This document shows, piece by piece, positions 1 through 7,995 of a stretch of DNA of 64,000 nucleotides. How positions within the stretch are numbered: the stretch's first letter is position 1; every line of letters starts with the position of its first letter. A program made the position numbers and the translations under genes. Below the pieces are notes generated by a model that was not told the origin of the DNA, did no database searches, and was given only the letters and a program-made list of their open reading frames with translations. Source of the stretch: Betaproteobacteria bacterium (GTDB lineage Bacteria > Pseudomonadota > Gammaproteobacteria > Burkholderiales > Casimicrobiaceae); NCBI GenBank assembly GCA_016861105.1, contig BOKS01000002.1, forward strand, positions 367,493-431,492, given 5' to 3'.

Positions 1-508
1 TCACGTTGCGCTTGGGATGCAGGCGCGCGAGGTGCATCACCACCGCGAGGATCTGGTTGTCCGCCTTGCCGTTGGCCAGCGACGGCGGCAGCATCACCGC
101 GATCGTCTCGGTCTGCAGGTACAGCCGCCCTGACGCGGCGCCGCCCGACTTCGCGGCGAGCGGGATGCCCTCGGCGATGCCCTCGTGCTCGCTCGCCGCG
201 GCGTGCGACGTGACGAGCTCGTCGAGGAAGCGCGACGCCTGGCGGGCGTTGCGCGCGACCTCGGTGACCCCCTTCTTGTTGGCGTCCAGCTCCTCGAGGA
301 CGAACATCGGCACGTAGACGTCGTGCTCCTCGAACCGGTACAGGCTCGTGGGATCGTGCATCAGCACGTTGGTGTCCAGCACGAACAGCTTGCGCGACTC
401 GGCGTGGGCCTCGTGGTCGCGCCCGGAGGCCCTGTCGGGGCGGCCGGACTTGCGTTGCGGAAGGGAGAGAACCTGGGAGGGAGCGGGGCGCAGCTTGCGT
501 TCGACCAT
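1..508 (-). CDS. PhoH family protein with N-terminal PIN domain (partial, C-terminus beyond window)
   Basis: The reverse strand reads open from an ATG at 508 to the left edge. After a basic, low-complexity leader of about 40 residues the protein has LFVLDTNVLMHDP and later FVLEELDANKKG. These are the hallmark start and acidic block of the PIN (VapC-type) nuclease fold that precedes the PhoH ATPase in the YlaK-like subfamily. The PhoH P-loop domain would lie outside the window. Members of this family are cytoplasmic and thought to act on RNA; the cellular role is poorly defined. Two genes upstream on the same strand is bcp, a frequent neighbour of phoH in betaproteobacteria. Confidence 0.85.
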   Translation of the reverse strand, partial: MVERKLRPAPSQVLSLPQRKSGRPDRASGRDHEAHAESRKLFVLDTNVLMHDPTSLYRFEEHDVYVPMFVLEELDANKKGVTEVARNARQASRFLDELVTSHAAASEHEGIAEGIPLAAKSGGAASGRLYLQTETIAVMLPPSLANGKADNQILAVVMHLARLHPKRNV

Positions 509-698
509 GGGGCTCCGGAGCGACGGGTGTTGCCCGCCTCATGCTAGCGAGGCGGGCGCGGCGGCACAAGGGATGGGGTCGCGCCGTTCGTCGCGACGCG
601 GCGCGCGAGACGGAAAGCACCACATGCGCGCGTCGTCCGGCCCGCGCGCCGCCGGCCGCGCGACGGTCGCACGGCCCGCGGGCGACGCGCGCCGTCCG

Positions 699-1178
699 TC
701 AGGGCGCGCGCAGCAGCGTGAAGTCGTAGATGCCCGGCGTCGAGCCGTCGATCGGCGTCGCGCCGGCGACGTGCGCGTAGAACGCCGCGGGCCCCGCGCC
801 GCCGACGATCGCGTAGGCGTAGCCCGCGTCGCGCATCGCCGTCAGCGCCGCGAGCGCGAGCGCGGCGCCCGCGCCGGCGCCGCGCGCCGCCGGGTCCACG
901 CCCATCGGGCCGAAGAAGTTGCGCCGCGTGACGTCGTGGCAGGCGAAACCCGCGAGCGCGCCGCCGCGCACGGCCACGAAGCAGCGGGGCGGGACGTGCG
1001 CGAAGGCGGTCGCGCATTCGTCGGCCCACGCGCGCGAGAACGCGGCCGCCACCCAGTCGACGACGGGGCTGCGCTCCCAGGGGTTCGCGCGGCGGACATC
1101 GATTCCGGCAGCGGACGCGCGCGCGCGCGCCACGGCGGCGTCGGGCAGCGCGTACAGCCGGACCAGGAGGTCGGCCAC
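699..1178 (-). CDS. GNAT family N-acetyltransferase
   Basis: This 159-residue protein has a GNAT core. FVAVRGGALAGFACHDVT (about 67-84) is strand beta-4, and GVDPAARGAGAGAALALAAL (about 93-112) is the acetyl-CoA pyrophosphate-binding loop, a variant of R/Q-x-x-G-x-G/A. The C-terminal AIVGGAGPAAFYAHVAGATPI fits the last GNAT motif. The substrate cannot be deduced. The gene lies 7 bp downstream of bcp on the same strand, so the two are probably co-transcribed. The start is the ATG at 1178. Confidence 0.8.
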   Translation of the reverse strand: MADLLVRLYALPDAAVARARASAAGIDVRRANPWERSPVVDWVAAAFSRAWADECATAFAHVPPRCFVAVRGGALAGFACHDVTRRNFFGPMGVDPAARGAGAGAALALAALTAMRDAGYAYAIVGGAGPAAFYAHVAGATPIDGSTPGIYDFTLLRAP

Positions 1179-1185
1179 CGGTTAC

Positions 1186-1641
1186 TCAGAGCGAGCGGAC
1201 GAACGCCAGCACGTCGTCGACGTGGCCGGGGACCTTGACGCCGCGCCACTCGCGCACGAGGCGGCCGGAGCCGTCGATCACGAACGTCGACCGCTCGATG
1301 CCGCGCACGGTGCGGCCGTACATCTTCTTGTCGCGGATGACGCCGAACCGCTCGCACAGCGCGCCGTCGGCGTCGGACAGGAGGTCGAAGGGGAAGTCCA
1401 TCTTCGCGCGGAACTTCGCGTGCGAGGCGAGCGAGTCGCGCGAGACGCCGGCGACCACCGCGTGCGCCTCGCGGAACGCGTCGTGCGCGTCGCGGAACGC
1501 GGCCCCCTCGGTGGTGCAGCCGGGCGTGTTGTCCTTCGGATAGAAGTACAGCACGACGGTCTTCCCCGCGTGGTCGGAGAGGCGGAACGTCCCGGAGGTG
1601 GACGGGACGGCGAAGTCGGCGACTTTCCTGGCGGCGGTCAT
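1186..1641 (-). CDS. bcp: Thioredoxin-dependent peroxiredoxin, Bcp/PrxQ type
   Basis: This 151-residue thioredoxin-fold peroxidase reduces hydroperoxides in the cytoplasm. The peroxidatic cysteine is Cys42 in YPKDNTPGCTTEG. In E. coli Bcp a resolving cysteine follows five residues later, but here that position is Ala47 (TTEGAAF), so the usual intrahelical disulfide cannot form. The only other cysteine is Cys96 in ALCERFGV, a position shared with E. coli Bcp. The protein is therefore either 1-Cys or uses Cys96. The start ATG at 1641 gives the normal family length. The gene runs toward a GNAT gene and phoH. Confidence 0.93.
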   Translation of the reverse strand: MTAARKVADFAVPSTSGTFRLSDHAGKTVVLYFYPKDNTPGCTTEGAAFRDAHDAFREAHAVVAGVSRDSLASHAKFRAKMDFPFDLLSDADGALCERFGVIRDKKMYGRTVRGIERSTFVIDGSGRLVREWRGVKVPGHVDDVLAFVRSL

Positions 1642-1688
1642 CGATGGCCTGCGGCAGTGACGGGTGGGGGGAAGCGACGGTGCGCGCT

Positions 1689-2606
1689 TCACGCGGCGCG
1701 CGGGAGCTCGACGTCGGCGAGGAACTCGGCGCCCTGCTGCAGCACGGCGTGTCGGCGCCCGGGGATCGGCGCGAGCGCCGTCTCGCAGCGGGGGAGCGCG
1801 AGCGGCTCGACGGCCGCGCAGAGCGCGCCCAGCGGGACGAGATCGTAGCCCTGCGCGCGCCAGCCGGTCAGCAGCTGGTCGAGCACGCGCGGCAGCAAAC
1901 GCGCCTCGAGGTCGGCCGCGACGCCGAAGACGGGCGTCGGCTGGAGGAGGTCGTGCGTCGCCTGCAGCAGGCGCGAGGCCAGCGTGTCCGCCGTCGCGCC
2001 AGGCAGCGCGAGGCACTCGTCGAGCGTGGGCAGCGTCGTCGGAAACTGCGGGCAGCGGATCAGCTCGGCGTTGCCGACCGGCAGGTGGGCGCAGCGGCCG
2101 CGCCCGTCGCTGCAGAACGCGAAGCCGAGACGCTGCGTCATGCGCAGCGCGTGGACGTTCGTCTGCCAGCCCGCGGCCGCGTGCGTGCGCGGCGTCTCCC
2201 CGAACACCGCGGCGTAGGCGTCCACGCCCTGCTGCATGGCAGCCTCCGTCCACGCCGCGTCGGCGCGCGCGACGCGGCGGCGCCAGCGCAGCGGGTCCCA
2301 CGCGATCAGGCCGGTCTCGTGCCCGGCGTCGCGGACGCCGCGCATCGCCGCCGCGCCGCGGCGGCCGAGGTCGGGACCCGGGCCGAGCGTTCCGGCCAGC
2401 CACGCGCCGGGACCGCGGCGCTCGCGCAGGCCGCCCGCCTCGCCGGGTGGCAGCGCCCGGGCCCCCACGCGCCCGGAGTGGTCGGGCCCGAACGCGAAGT
2501 AGAACGTCGCGCGGGCAGCGTGCCTGTCGAGCAGCGCGAGGAGCGCGGGAACGCCTTCGCGCAGCCCGGCGAGCGTGGCGACGTCGATCTTCAGCGCGAG
2601 CTTCAT
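1689..2606 (-). CDS. ArnD-like polysaccharide deacetylase-family protein (metal-site residues replaced)
   Basis: The 305-residue NodB-fold protein starts LALKIDVATLAGLREGVPAL, matching the ArnD signature (IDVDTxxGTREGVP), followed by ATFYFAFGPDHSGR as in ArnD. ArnD removes the formyl group from undecaprenyl-phosphate-linked formamido-arabinose at the inner membrane. In ArnD the second motif is HEVGLHAWDHH; here it reads HETGLIAWDPLRW (96-108), so both metal-binding histidines are Ile101 and Pro105. Asp8 of motif 1 and His96-Glu97 remain. The fold is clear, but activity as a metal-dependent deformylase is doubtful. It follows the SPINDLY-type gene by 42 bp on the same strand. Confidence 0.82.
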   Translation of the reverse strand: MKLALKIDVATLAGLREGVPALLALLDRHAARATFYFAFGPDHSGRVGARALPPGEAGGLRERRGPGAWLAGTLGPGPDLGRRGAAAMRGVRDAGHETGLIAWDPLRWRRRVARADAAWTEAAMQQGVDAYAAVFGETPRTHAAAGWQTNVHALRMTQRLGFAFCSDGRGRCAHLPVGNAELIRCPQFPTTLPTLDECLALPGATADTLASRLLQATHDLLQPTPVFGVAADLEARLLPRVLDQLLTGWRAQGYDLVPLGALCAAVEPLALPRCETALAPIPGRRHAVLQQGAEFLADVELPRAA

Positions 2607-2648
2607 CGGGGCACGCCGCGCGGCGGGGGACCACGGCGGCGGCGGATT

Positions 2649-4514
2649 CTACCGTGCCGCGGCGTCGGGCGGCACGACGAGCGGCGCGCGCGACGAAGGA
2701 TCGGCGTCGAGCATCGCCGCGTACGCGCGCTCGAGCGCGCGCGTGAAGCCGGCGACGTCCGTCAGCGGCGAGCGCGCGACCGCCTGCGCGAGCGCGGGGC
2801 GCAGGCTGCGCAGTCGCCCCGGATCGGCGAGCGAGACGGCGAGCTCGACGTAGCGGTCGCGGTCGGCGGCGATCCACTCCGGCCGCCCGGCGGCGGCCAG
2901 CAGGGCGGCGCCCTGGCGCGCGACCATGCGGTCGCCGGCGAGCGTGACGACCGGGACGCCGTGCGCGAGCGCGTCGCAGGTGGTCACGCCGCCGCAGAAC
3001 GGAAACGGATCGAGCGCGACGTCGACCTGCGCGTAGGCGGCGTGCAGCGCGTCGAGCGCGACGAAGGGGGCGAAGTCGATGCGCTCGACCGGCACGCCGG
3101 CGCGCGCCCAGCGCGCGCGGACGCAGGCGACCGTCGACGGTGCGGCGTATGCCGACGCGCGCAGCAGCAGCCGGGCGTCGGGCACCGCGCGCAGCACGCG
3201 CGCCCACGTGGCCACGACGTCGTCGGTGAGCTTCGCGTGCCGGTTGAACGAGCCGAACGTCACGTGCCCGCTGCGCGCCGACGGCGGCTCGCAAAGTGCG
3301 ATGGCGACCGGCGCCCGGTAGACGAACCGCGCGTGGGGGAGCAGCACCAGGCGCTCGGTGTAGCGGTCCGCCTCGGCCGCAGGGGCGTGCACCGGATCGG
3401 CGACGAGCCAGTCGATCGCGGGGCTGCCGGTCGTGTCGAACCAGTCCAGCCACGTGGCCTGCACGCGCGCCGGCCGGCGCGAGAGCATGGGCAGCCGGTT
3501 GCCCGGCGCGTGTCCCGCGAGGTCGACGACGACGTCGACGCCGTCGCGGGCGATCGCCGCCGCCGCTTCGTCGTCGCCCCGCGGCAGGTCGACCCAGCGT
3601 TCGACGGCGGCGCGGACGCGCTGCGCGTGGGGCCCGGCGGCGGGGTGGGCCGCGTAGGCGATCGCCTCGATCCGCGCACGGTCGTGCGCCTCCAGCACCG
3701 GCGCGAGCAGCGCGGCGAGCGGCGCGTCGCCGAAGCGCGGCGACAGGTAGCCGACGCGCAGGCGCCGCTCCGGCGAGCGGGGGGACGCGGGAGCGCGCGG
3801 CGCCACGACGGCGGCGTGCACGGCGGCCCAGCGCCGGTGCGCCGCGGCGAGCGTCTCGACGTCCGCGAGCGCGGCGTCGTAGTGCAGCTCGACCAGCAGC
3901 GCCGAACCCCCCGCGGCGTCCTGCGCGGCGAGCGCCGTGGCGGCGCGCAGGTCGTCCAGCGCTTCGGCGTGCAGCGCCAGGCTCGAGCGATGCGCGGCGC
4001 GCGCGAAGCGCAGCGCTGCTTCGCCGGGCGCGAGCGCGATCGCGCGGGTCAGCCGCTCGATCGCCTCCGGAAGGAAGGCGCGCTCGCCCAGGAGCGCGGC
4101 TGCACGGGCGAGCGGCACCGGGTCGCGCGGTGCGAGCGCCGCGGCCCGGTCGAGCGCGGCCAGCGCCTCGTCGTCGCGGCCCAGCGCCGCCCGCGCGAGT
4201 CCCAGGTTGAGCCACGCCCCGGCGGCGGACGGCGCCCGCGCGAGCAGCGCCTCCCAGCGCCGGCAGGCGACCGCGTGCCGGCCCAGGGCGACGTCGGCGA
4301 GCGCCGCGGCGTGCAGCAGCGGCAGCACGTCGGGCAGCGACGCGAGCGCCGCGTCGAAGAGCGGCGCCGCCTCCGCCTCGCGTCGCGCGCGGCGCAGCGT
4401 CTCGGCGCGCAGCGCCAGCGCCGGCGGCGCGTCCGGCGCGAGGGTCGCGGCGGCCGCCGCGAGCCGCCGGACGTCCGGGTCGACGAGCAGGCGGCCGAGT
4501 TCCGCCGGCGTCAC
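2649..4514 (-). CDS. TPR-containing SPINDLY-type (GT41-like) O-GlcNAc transferase family protein
   Basis: The protein has 621 residues if translation begins at the GTG at 4514. The N-terminal 250 residues are tetratricopeptide-like helices (GAWLNLGLARAALGRDDEAL, LERLTRAIALAPGEAALRFA). The C-terminal half has the GT41/SPINDLY signatures FGSFNRHAKLTDDVVATWARV, PSTVACVRARWARAGV, and DPFPFCGGVTTCDALAHGVP with a following GDRMVARQGAALL. These enzymes add a sugar from a nucleotide donor to protein Ser/Thr; the target here is unknown. The GTG overlaps the TGA of the upstream SMR gene in the tetramer GTGA, indicating translational coupling. ATGs further upstream in this frame lie inside that gene and were rejected. 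Confidence 0.85.
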   Translation of the reverse strand: MTPAELGRLLVDPDVRRLAAAAATLAPDAPPALALRAETLRRARREAEAAPLFDAALASLPDVLPLLHAAALADVALGRHAVACRRWEALLARAPSAAGAWLNLGLARAALGRDDEALAALDRAAALAPRDPVPLARAAALLGERAFLPEAIERLTRAIALAPGEAALRFARAAHRSSLALHAEALDDLRAATALAAQDAAGGSALLVELHYDAALADVETLAAAHRRWAAVHAAVVAPRAPASPRSPERRLRVGYLSPRFGDAPLAALLAPVLEAHDRARIEAIAYAAHPAAGPHAQRVRAAVERWVDLPRGDDEAAAAIARDGVDVVVDLAGHAPGNRLPMLSRRPARVQATWLDWFDTTGSPAIDWLVADPVHAPAAEADRYTERLVLLPHARFVYRAPVAIALCEPPSARSGHVTFGSFNRHAKLTDDVVATWARVLRAVPDARLLLRASAYAAPSTVACVRARWARAGVPVERIDFAPFVALDALHAAYAQVDVALDPFPFCGGVTTCDALAHGVPVVTLAGDRMVARQGAALLAAAGRPEWIAADRDRYVELAVSLADPGRLRSLRPALAQAVARSPLTDVAGFTRALERAYAAMLDADPSSRAPLVVPPDAAAR

Positions 4515-4882
4515 GCCCGTGCGACGAGCCAGACGCCCAGCACGATGAAGCCGATGCCGAGCCAGCGCGACGCCGACAGCGATTCGCCGAACAGCCAGTG
4601 CGCCGCGAAGGCGTTGAGCACGTAGCCGAGCGACAGCAGCGGGAACGCGATGGACACGGGCACGCGCGACAGGCCGACGATCCACACGACCAGGCTGACG
4701 ACGTAGATCGCCACGCCGCCGATGAAGTGCGGCTGCGTCGCGATGCGCGCCAGCGTCTGCGGCCACTCGCCGCGCGCGAGCGAGAGCACGCCGAGCGCGT
4801 TCGTCCCGGCCTTCAGCAGCAGCTGGGCCGCGGTGTTCATCACGACGGCGGCGAACAGGTAGGCGAAGGCGACGGGCGTCAT
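4511..4882 (-). CDS. SMR/EamA-type small multidrug-resistance-like membrane protein
   Basis: This 123-residue integral membrane protein has four predicted transmembrane helices: PVAFAYLFAAVVMNTAAQLLL, FIGGVAIYVVSLVVWIVGL, VSIAFPLLSLGYVLNAFAAHW and WLGIGFIVLGVWLVARA. The residues SIAFPLLSLGYV near 75-90 are typical of EmrE relatives, including the ArnE/ArnF subunits that flip lipid-linked aminoarabinose. There is no glutamate in helix 1 comparable to the EmrE drug-binding Glu14, which favours a lipid-carrier flippase-like role over drug export. The neighbouring ArnD-like gene supports that, but it is inference. ATG at 4882 was chosen because translation from 4924 would add only a polar leader. 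Confidence 0.82.
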   Translation of the reverse strand: MTPVAFAYLFAAVVMNTAAQLLLKAGTNALGVLSLARGEWPQTLARIATQPHFIGGVAIYVVSLVVWIVGLSRVPVSIAFPLLSLGYVLNAFAAHWLFGESLSASRWLGIGFIVLGVWLVARA

Positions 4883-4979
4883 GGCGTCGGCGGTGGGCGC
4901 TGGGTGCCGCGGATGATCGCACACGCCCGTGCTAGATTTCCGTTCCCCTCCGCGTCAGCGCCGCGAGGGGACCCGCGCG

Positions 4980-5489
4980 ATGCCCGACCTCGCCATCGTC
5001 CCCGCCGGCTCCCGAAGCGACCTCGCCATCGTGCGCGGGCTCGCGGAGCGGGTCTGGCGCCGCCACTACCCCGGCATCATCGGCACCGCGCAGATCGACT
5101 ACATGCTCGCGCGCGGCTACGCCGACGCGGCGCTCGAGGGGTTCCTCCGGGAGGAGGGCGCCGGACTCGCGCTCGCCTGCGACGGCGACGACCCCGTCGG
5201 ATTCGCGGCGTGGATGCGTGCCCCGGAGCCCGCGACCACCAAGCTCGACAAGCTGTACGTGCTGCACGCGGCGCAGGGCCGCGGCGCCGGGCGCCGGCTG
5301 CTCGCGCACGTGGAGCGCGCGGCGGTGGCCGACGGCGCCGGCACGCTGGTCCTCAACGTGAACAAGCACAACGCCTCCTCGATCGCCTTCTACGAGCGTT
5401 GCGGGCTCGCCGTGCGCGAGGCGGTCGTCGTCGACATCGGCGCGGGCTTCGTCATGGACGACTACGTGATGGCGAAGGTGCTGCGATAG
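4980..5489 (+). CDS. GNAT family N-acetyltransferase
   Basis: This 169-residue acetyltransferase carries KLDKLYVLHAAQGRGAGRRL (about 79-98), in which QGRGAG is the acetyl-CoA loop, followed by LVLNVNKHNASSIAFYERCGL, a typical GNAT closing motif resembling the RimI group. The substrate is unknown; it could be a small molecule or a protein N-terminus. The ATG at 4980 has a purine-rich GAGGGG 9 bases upstream. The gene is divergent from the SMR gene. Its last 38 bp overlap the 3-prime end of the convergent glycosyltransferase gene. Confidence 0.85.
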   Translation: MPDLAIVPAGSRSDLAIVRGLAERVWRRHYPGIIGTAQIDYMLARGYADAALEGFLREEGAGLALACDGDDPVGFAAWMRAPEPATTKLDKLYVLHAAQGRGAGRRLLAHVERAAVADGAGTLVLNVNKHNASSIAFYERCGLAVREAVVVDIGAGFVMDDYVMAKVLR

Positions 5490-6426
5490 CGTCGTCGAGC
5501 GCCTGCCGGTCGACGCCGTAGCCTTCGCGCAGCCGCTCGAGCGCCTCGCGGAGCGCGGGCGCGTGCCGCGGCTCGCCGGTCGCACGCGCGACGCCGAGCC
5601 GCGCCAGCGCGCGGCGCACGCGGCTGCCGCGCGCCGCGCGCGTCACGCCGTGGAAGTGGCGCACGTCGCTCCAGCGCGACTGCGGCAGCGCCGCGAAACG
5701 CCAGCCGTGCGCGAGCAGGTGCTCGTGCAGCAGCGCGCCCGTGTCGTGCTCGACCACCGCCGGGCGGCGCTCCCCGCCGCCCGGCGCCGCGGCCGGGAAT
5801 CCGGGCACGCGGAACCGCGCCAGCGACGCGGGCGGGCTCGACCCCGTCGCCGCAGCGACCAGCCGCGCGAGCCACGCGGTCGCGTCGAAGCGGCGCAGCG
5901 TGCCGAATCCCTGCGCCGCGTGCAGCGCCTCGCGCACGGCGCGCGCGCGCAGCAGCACGAAGGGGATCCACATGCGCTGCGCATACCAGCCGGTGTGCGC
6001 GGGCAGGCCGTGCTCCGGGCCCATCCAGCCGGGACCGTGCAGGAACCCCGCACCGTACGCCTGCGCGTCGCCGGCGAGGGCGGCGCGCATCGCCGGCACG
6101 AGCCCCGCGTCGAGCAGCTCGAGATCCGAGTCGACGAGCAGCACCTCGTCCGCGTCGATGGCCGCGAACAGCCGGTCCAGCGTCTCCGGATGGGTGCGCA
6201 GCGGCCAGTCGAGCCAGTCGAAGCACAGCCCGTGGCGCGCGGCGAGCGCCGCGAAGTGCACCCGGCTGCCGTCGCGCGACTCGCAGTCGACGACGAGCAC
6301 GGGCAGGCCGCCGTGGCGCAGCAGCGACAGCAGCGCGAGCGACGAGACCCAGCGGGTCCCGCAGTTGATGATCACCGCCACGGCCTCGTGGCGGGGCAGT
6401 CCGGCGATCGAAGCCAGCGGGCGCAA
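5452..6426 (-). CDS. Glycosyltransferase family 2-like protein
   Basis: The 324-residue protein opens with AVAVIINCGTRWVSSLALLSLL and LPVLVVDCESRDGS, the nucleotide-sugar binding start of GT-A folds. DADEVLLVDSDLELLD (about 92-107) supplies a DSD motif where GT2 enzymes have the metal-binding DxD. Regions GFLHGPGWMGPEH and WYAQRMWIPFVLLRA fit an acceptor-binding half. Donor and acceptor are unknown. It is a second glycosyltransferase close to the SPINDLY/ArnD-like group but in a separate transcript. The convergent 38-bp overlap with the GNAT gene is unusual but both frames look genuine. Confidence 0.75.
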   Translation of the reverse strand: MRPLASIAGLPRHEAVAVIINCGTRWVSSLALLSLLRHGGLPVLVVDCESRDGSRVHFAALAARHGLCFDWLDWPLRTHPETLDRLFAAIDADEVLLVDSDLELLDAGLVPAMRAALAGDAQAYGAGFLHGPGWMGPEHGLPAHTGWYAQRMWIPFVLLRARAVREALHAAQGFGTLRRFDATAWLARLVAAATGSSPPASLARFRVPGFPAAAPGGGERRPAVVEHDTGALLHEHLLAHGWRFAALPQSRWSDVRHFHGVTRAARGSRVRRALARLGVARATGEPRHAPALREALERLREGYGVDRQALDDAIAAPSPSRSRP

Positions 6427-6548
6427 CGCTTCCTCCGTGGAGAGGCGATTCTAGAACCTCGCGAGGCCCCACCGCCGTCGTCCGGAGTGCCGGGGGTGCG
6501 GCCGGAGGCCGCGACGGCAGGCGCGGCGCCGGGCGGCGCCGTCGAACC

Positions 6549-6557
6549 TGCGATAAT
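6549..6557 (+). promoter_or_regulatory. Probable extended -10 element for cysS
   Basis: The sequence TGCGATAAT gives a GATAAT hexamer (6552-6557) preceded by an extended TG. It lies about 30 bp before the cysS ATG. No clear -35 hexamer is present in the GC-rich DNA upstream. Confidence 0.4.
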
Positions 6558-6587
6558 CGCCGCTCGCGCCGACCCGACCCGTCGCCC

Positions 6588-7976
6588 ATGGGCAAGCCGC
6601 TCTCGCTGTACGACAACTACACGCGCACGCTGCGCCGCTTCGAGCCGTTGCACCCCGGCGGCGAAGTCGGCCTCTACACCTGCGGGCCGACCGTCTACGA
6701 CTACCAGCACATCGGCAACTTCCGCACGTTCCTGTTCGAGGACCTGCTGAAGCGCGTGCTGCGCTGGAACGGCCACCGCGTGCGCCACGTGATGAACATC
6801 ACCGACGTGGGCCACCTCACTTCCGACGCCGACACCGGCGAGGACAAGATGGAGAAGGGGGCGCGCCGCACCGGACGCTCGGCGTGGGAGATCGCGGCCC
6901 TGTACACCGACGCCTTCCTCGAGGAGATGCGGCTGCTCAACATCGAGGACCCGACGATCCTGTGCCGCGCCACCGACCACGTGGCCGAGCAGATCGACTT
7001 CATCGCGCAGATCGAGGCCAAGGGGTACACGTACCGCACGTCCGACGGCATCTACTTCGACACGTCGAAGCAGCCGGACTACGGATTCCTGGCGCGGCTG
7101 GACAAGGAGGGCCTGGAAGCCGGCAAGCGCGTCGACCTGGGCGAGAAGCGCCATCCGACCGACTTCGCGCTGTGGAAGTTCTCCCCGCCCGGCGAGCGGC
7201 GGCAGATGGAGTGGGACAGCCCGTGGGGACGGGGATTCCCCGGCTGGCACATCGAGTGCTCGGCCATGGCCGAGAAGTACCTCGGGCCATGGTTCGACAT
7301 CCACTGCGGCGGCGAGGACCACATCCCCGTGCACCACACCAACGAGATCGCGCAGACGCAGGCCAAGGCGGGCACGCGCCTCGCGAACTTCTGGATGCAC
7401 GGCTACTTCCTGCTGATGAACGACGCGAAGATGGCCAAGTCGGCCGGCGGATTCCTGCGCGTCGCCTCGCTGGTGGAGAAGGGCTACGACGCGCTCGCGT
7501 ACCGCTACCTCTGCCTGACCGGCCACTACCGCAGCCAGCTCAACTTCACCTGGGACGCGCTCGACGCCGCGCAGACCGGGCTCGACCGCATGCGCAGCGG
7601 GTTCCACGCGCTCGCCGCCGATGCCGGCGCGCACCCCGATGCCGCGCTCGTCGAGCGCTTCGGCGACGAGATCAACGACGACCTCAACCTCCCGCGCGCG
7701 CTCGCCGTGGCGTGGGAGGCGCTGCGCGGCGATCGGCCGGCCGCGGTGCGCCGCGCCACGCTCGCGAGGTTCGACGAGGTGCTGGGGCTCGGGCTCGCCG
7801 CGTGGACGCCGCAGGTGCCCGACGTGCCGGACGACGTGCGCGCGCTCGCCGAAGCGCGGGCCGCGGCGCGCAGGGCGAAGCGGTGGGACGAGGCCGACCG
7901 GCTGCGCGCCGCGCTGGCGACGGCCGGCTGGGAGATGGAGGATCGGCCCGACGGCTACGGGCTGAAGCGCAAGTGA
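6588..7976 (+). CDS. cysS: Cysteinyl-tRNA synthetase
   Basis: This 462-residue class I synthetase charges tRNA-Cys in the cytoplasm. It has YTCGPTVYDYQHIGNFRT with the zinc ligand Cys32 and the HIGN signature (41-44), HIECSAMA with Cys224, and KMAKS (281-285). The remaining zinc site reads DIHCGGEDHIPVHHTNE (238-253). Most proteobacterial CysRS have HGGGxDLxFPHHENE there, so this enzyme belongs to a different subfamily (the IPVHHTNE type). The C-terminal region AARRAKRWDEADRLRAAL is the usual anticodon-binding helix. No second cysS is visible in the window. Confidence 0.97.
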   Translation: MGKPLSLYDNYTRTLRRFEPLHPGGEVGLYTCGPTVYDYQHIGNFRTFLFEDLLKRVLRWNGHRVRHVMNITDVGHLTSDADTGEDKMEKGARRTGRSAWEIAALYTDAFLEEMRLLNIEDPTILCRATDHVAEQIDFIAQIEAKGYTYRTSDGIYFDTSKQPDYGFLARLDKEGLEAGKRVDLGEKRHPTDFALWKFSPPGERRQMEWDSPWGRGFPGWHIECSAMAEKYLGPWFDIHCGGEDHIPVHHTNEIAQTQAKAGTRLANFWMHGYFLLMNDAKMAKSAGGFLRVASLVEKGYDALAYRYLCLTGHYRSQLNFTWDALDAAQTGLDRMRSGFHALAADAGAHPDAALVERFGDEINDDLNLPRALAVAWEALRGDRPAAVRRATLARFDEVLGLGLAAWTPQVPDVPDDVRALAEARAAARRAKRWDEADRLRAALATAGWEMEDRPDGYGLKRK

Positions 7977-7995
7977 CCGGGAAGGGGAGATCGCG

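Noticed and set aside
1186..4215. A very long open frame (1009 codons) on the minus strand covering the SPINDLY, ArnD-like and bcp region
   Set aside because: Only its last 151 codons are the bcp gene; the rest is Arg/Ala/Pro-rich shadow translation of genes in other frames, a common artefact in GC-rich DNA.
1644..4625. 993-codon open frame on the plus strand
   Set aside because: Antisense to three well-supported genes and composed of low-complexity Arg/Ala/Gly sequence.
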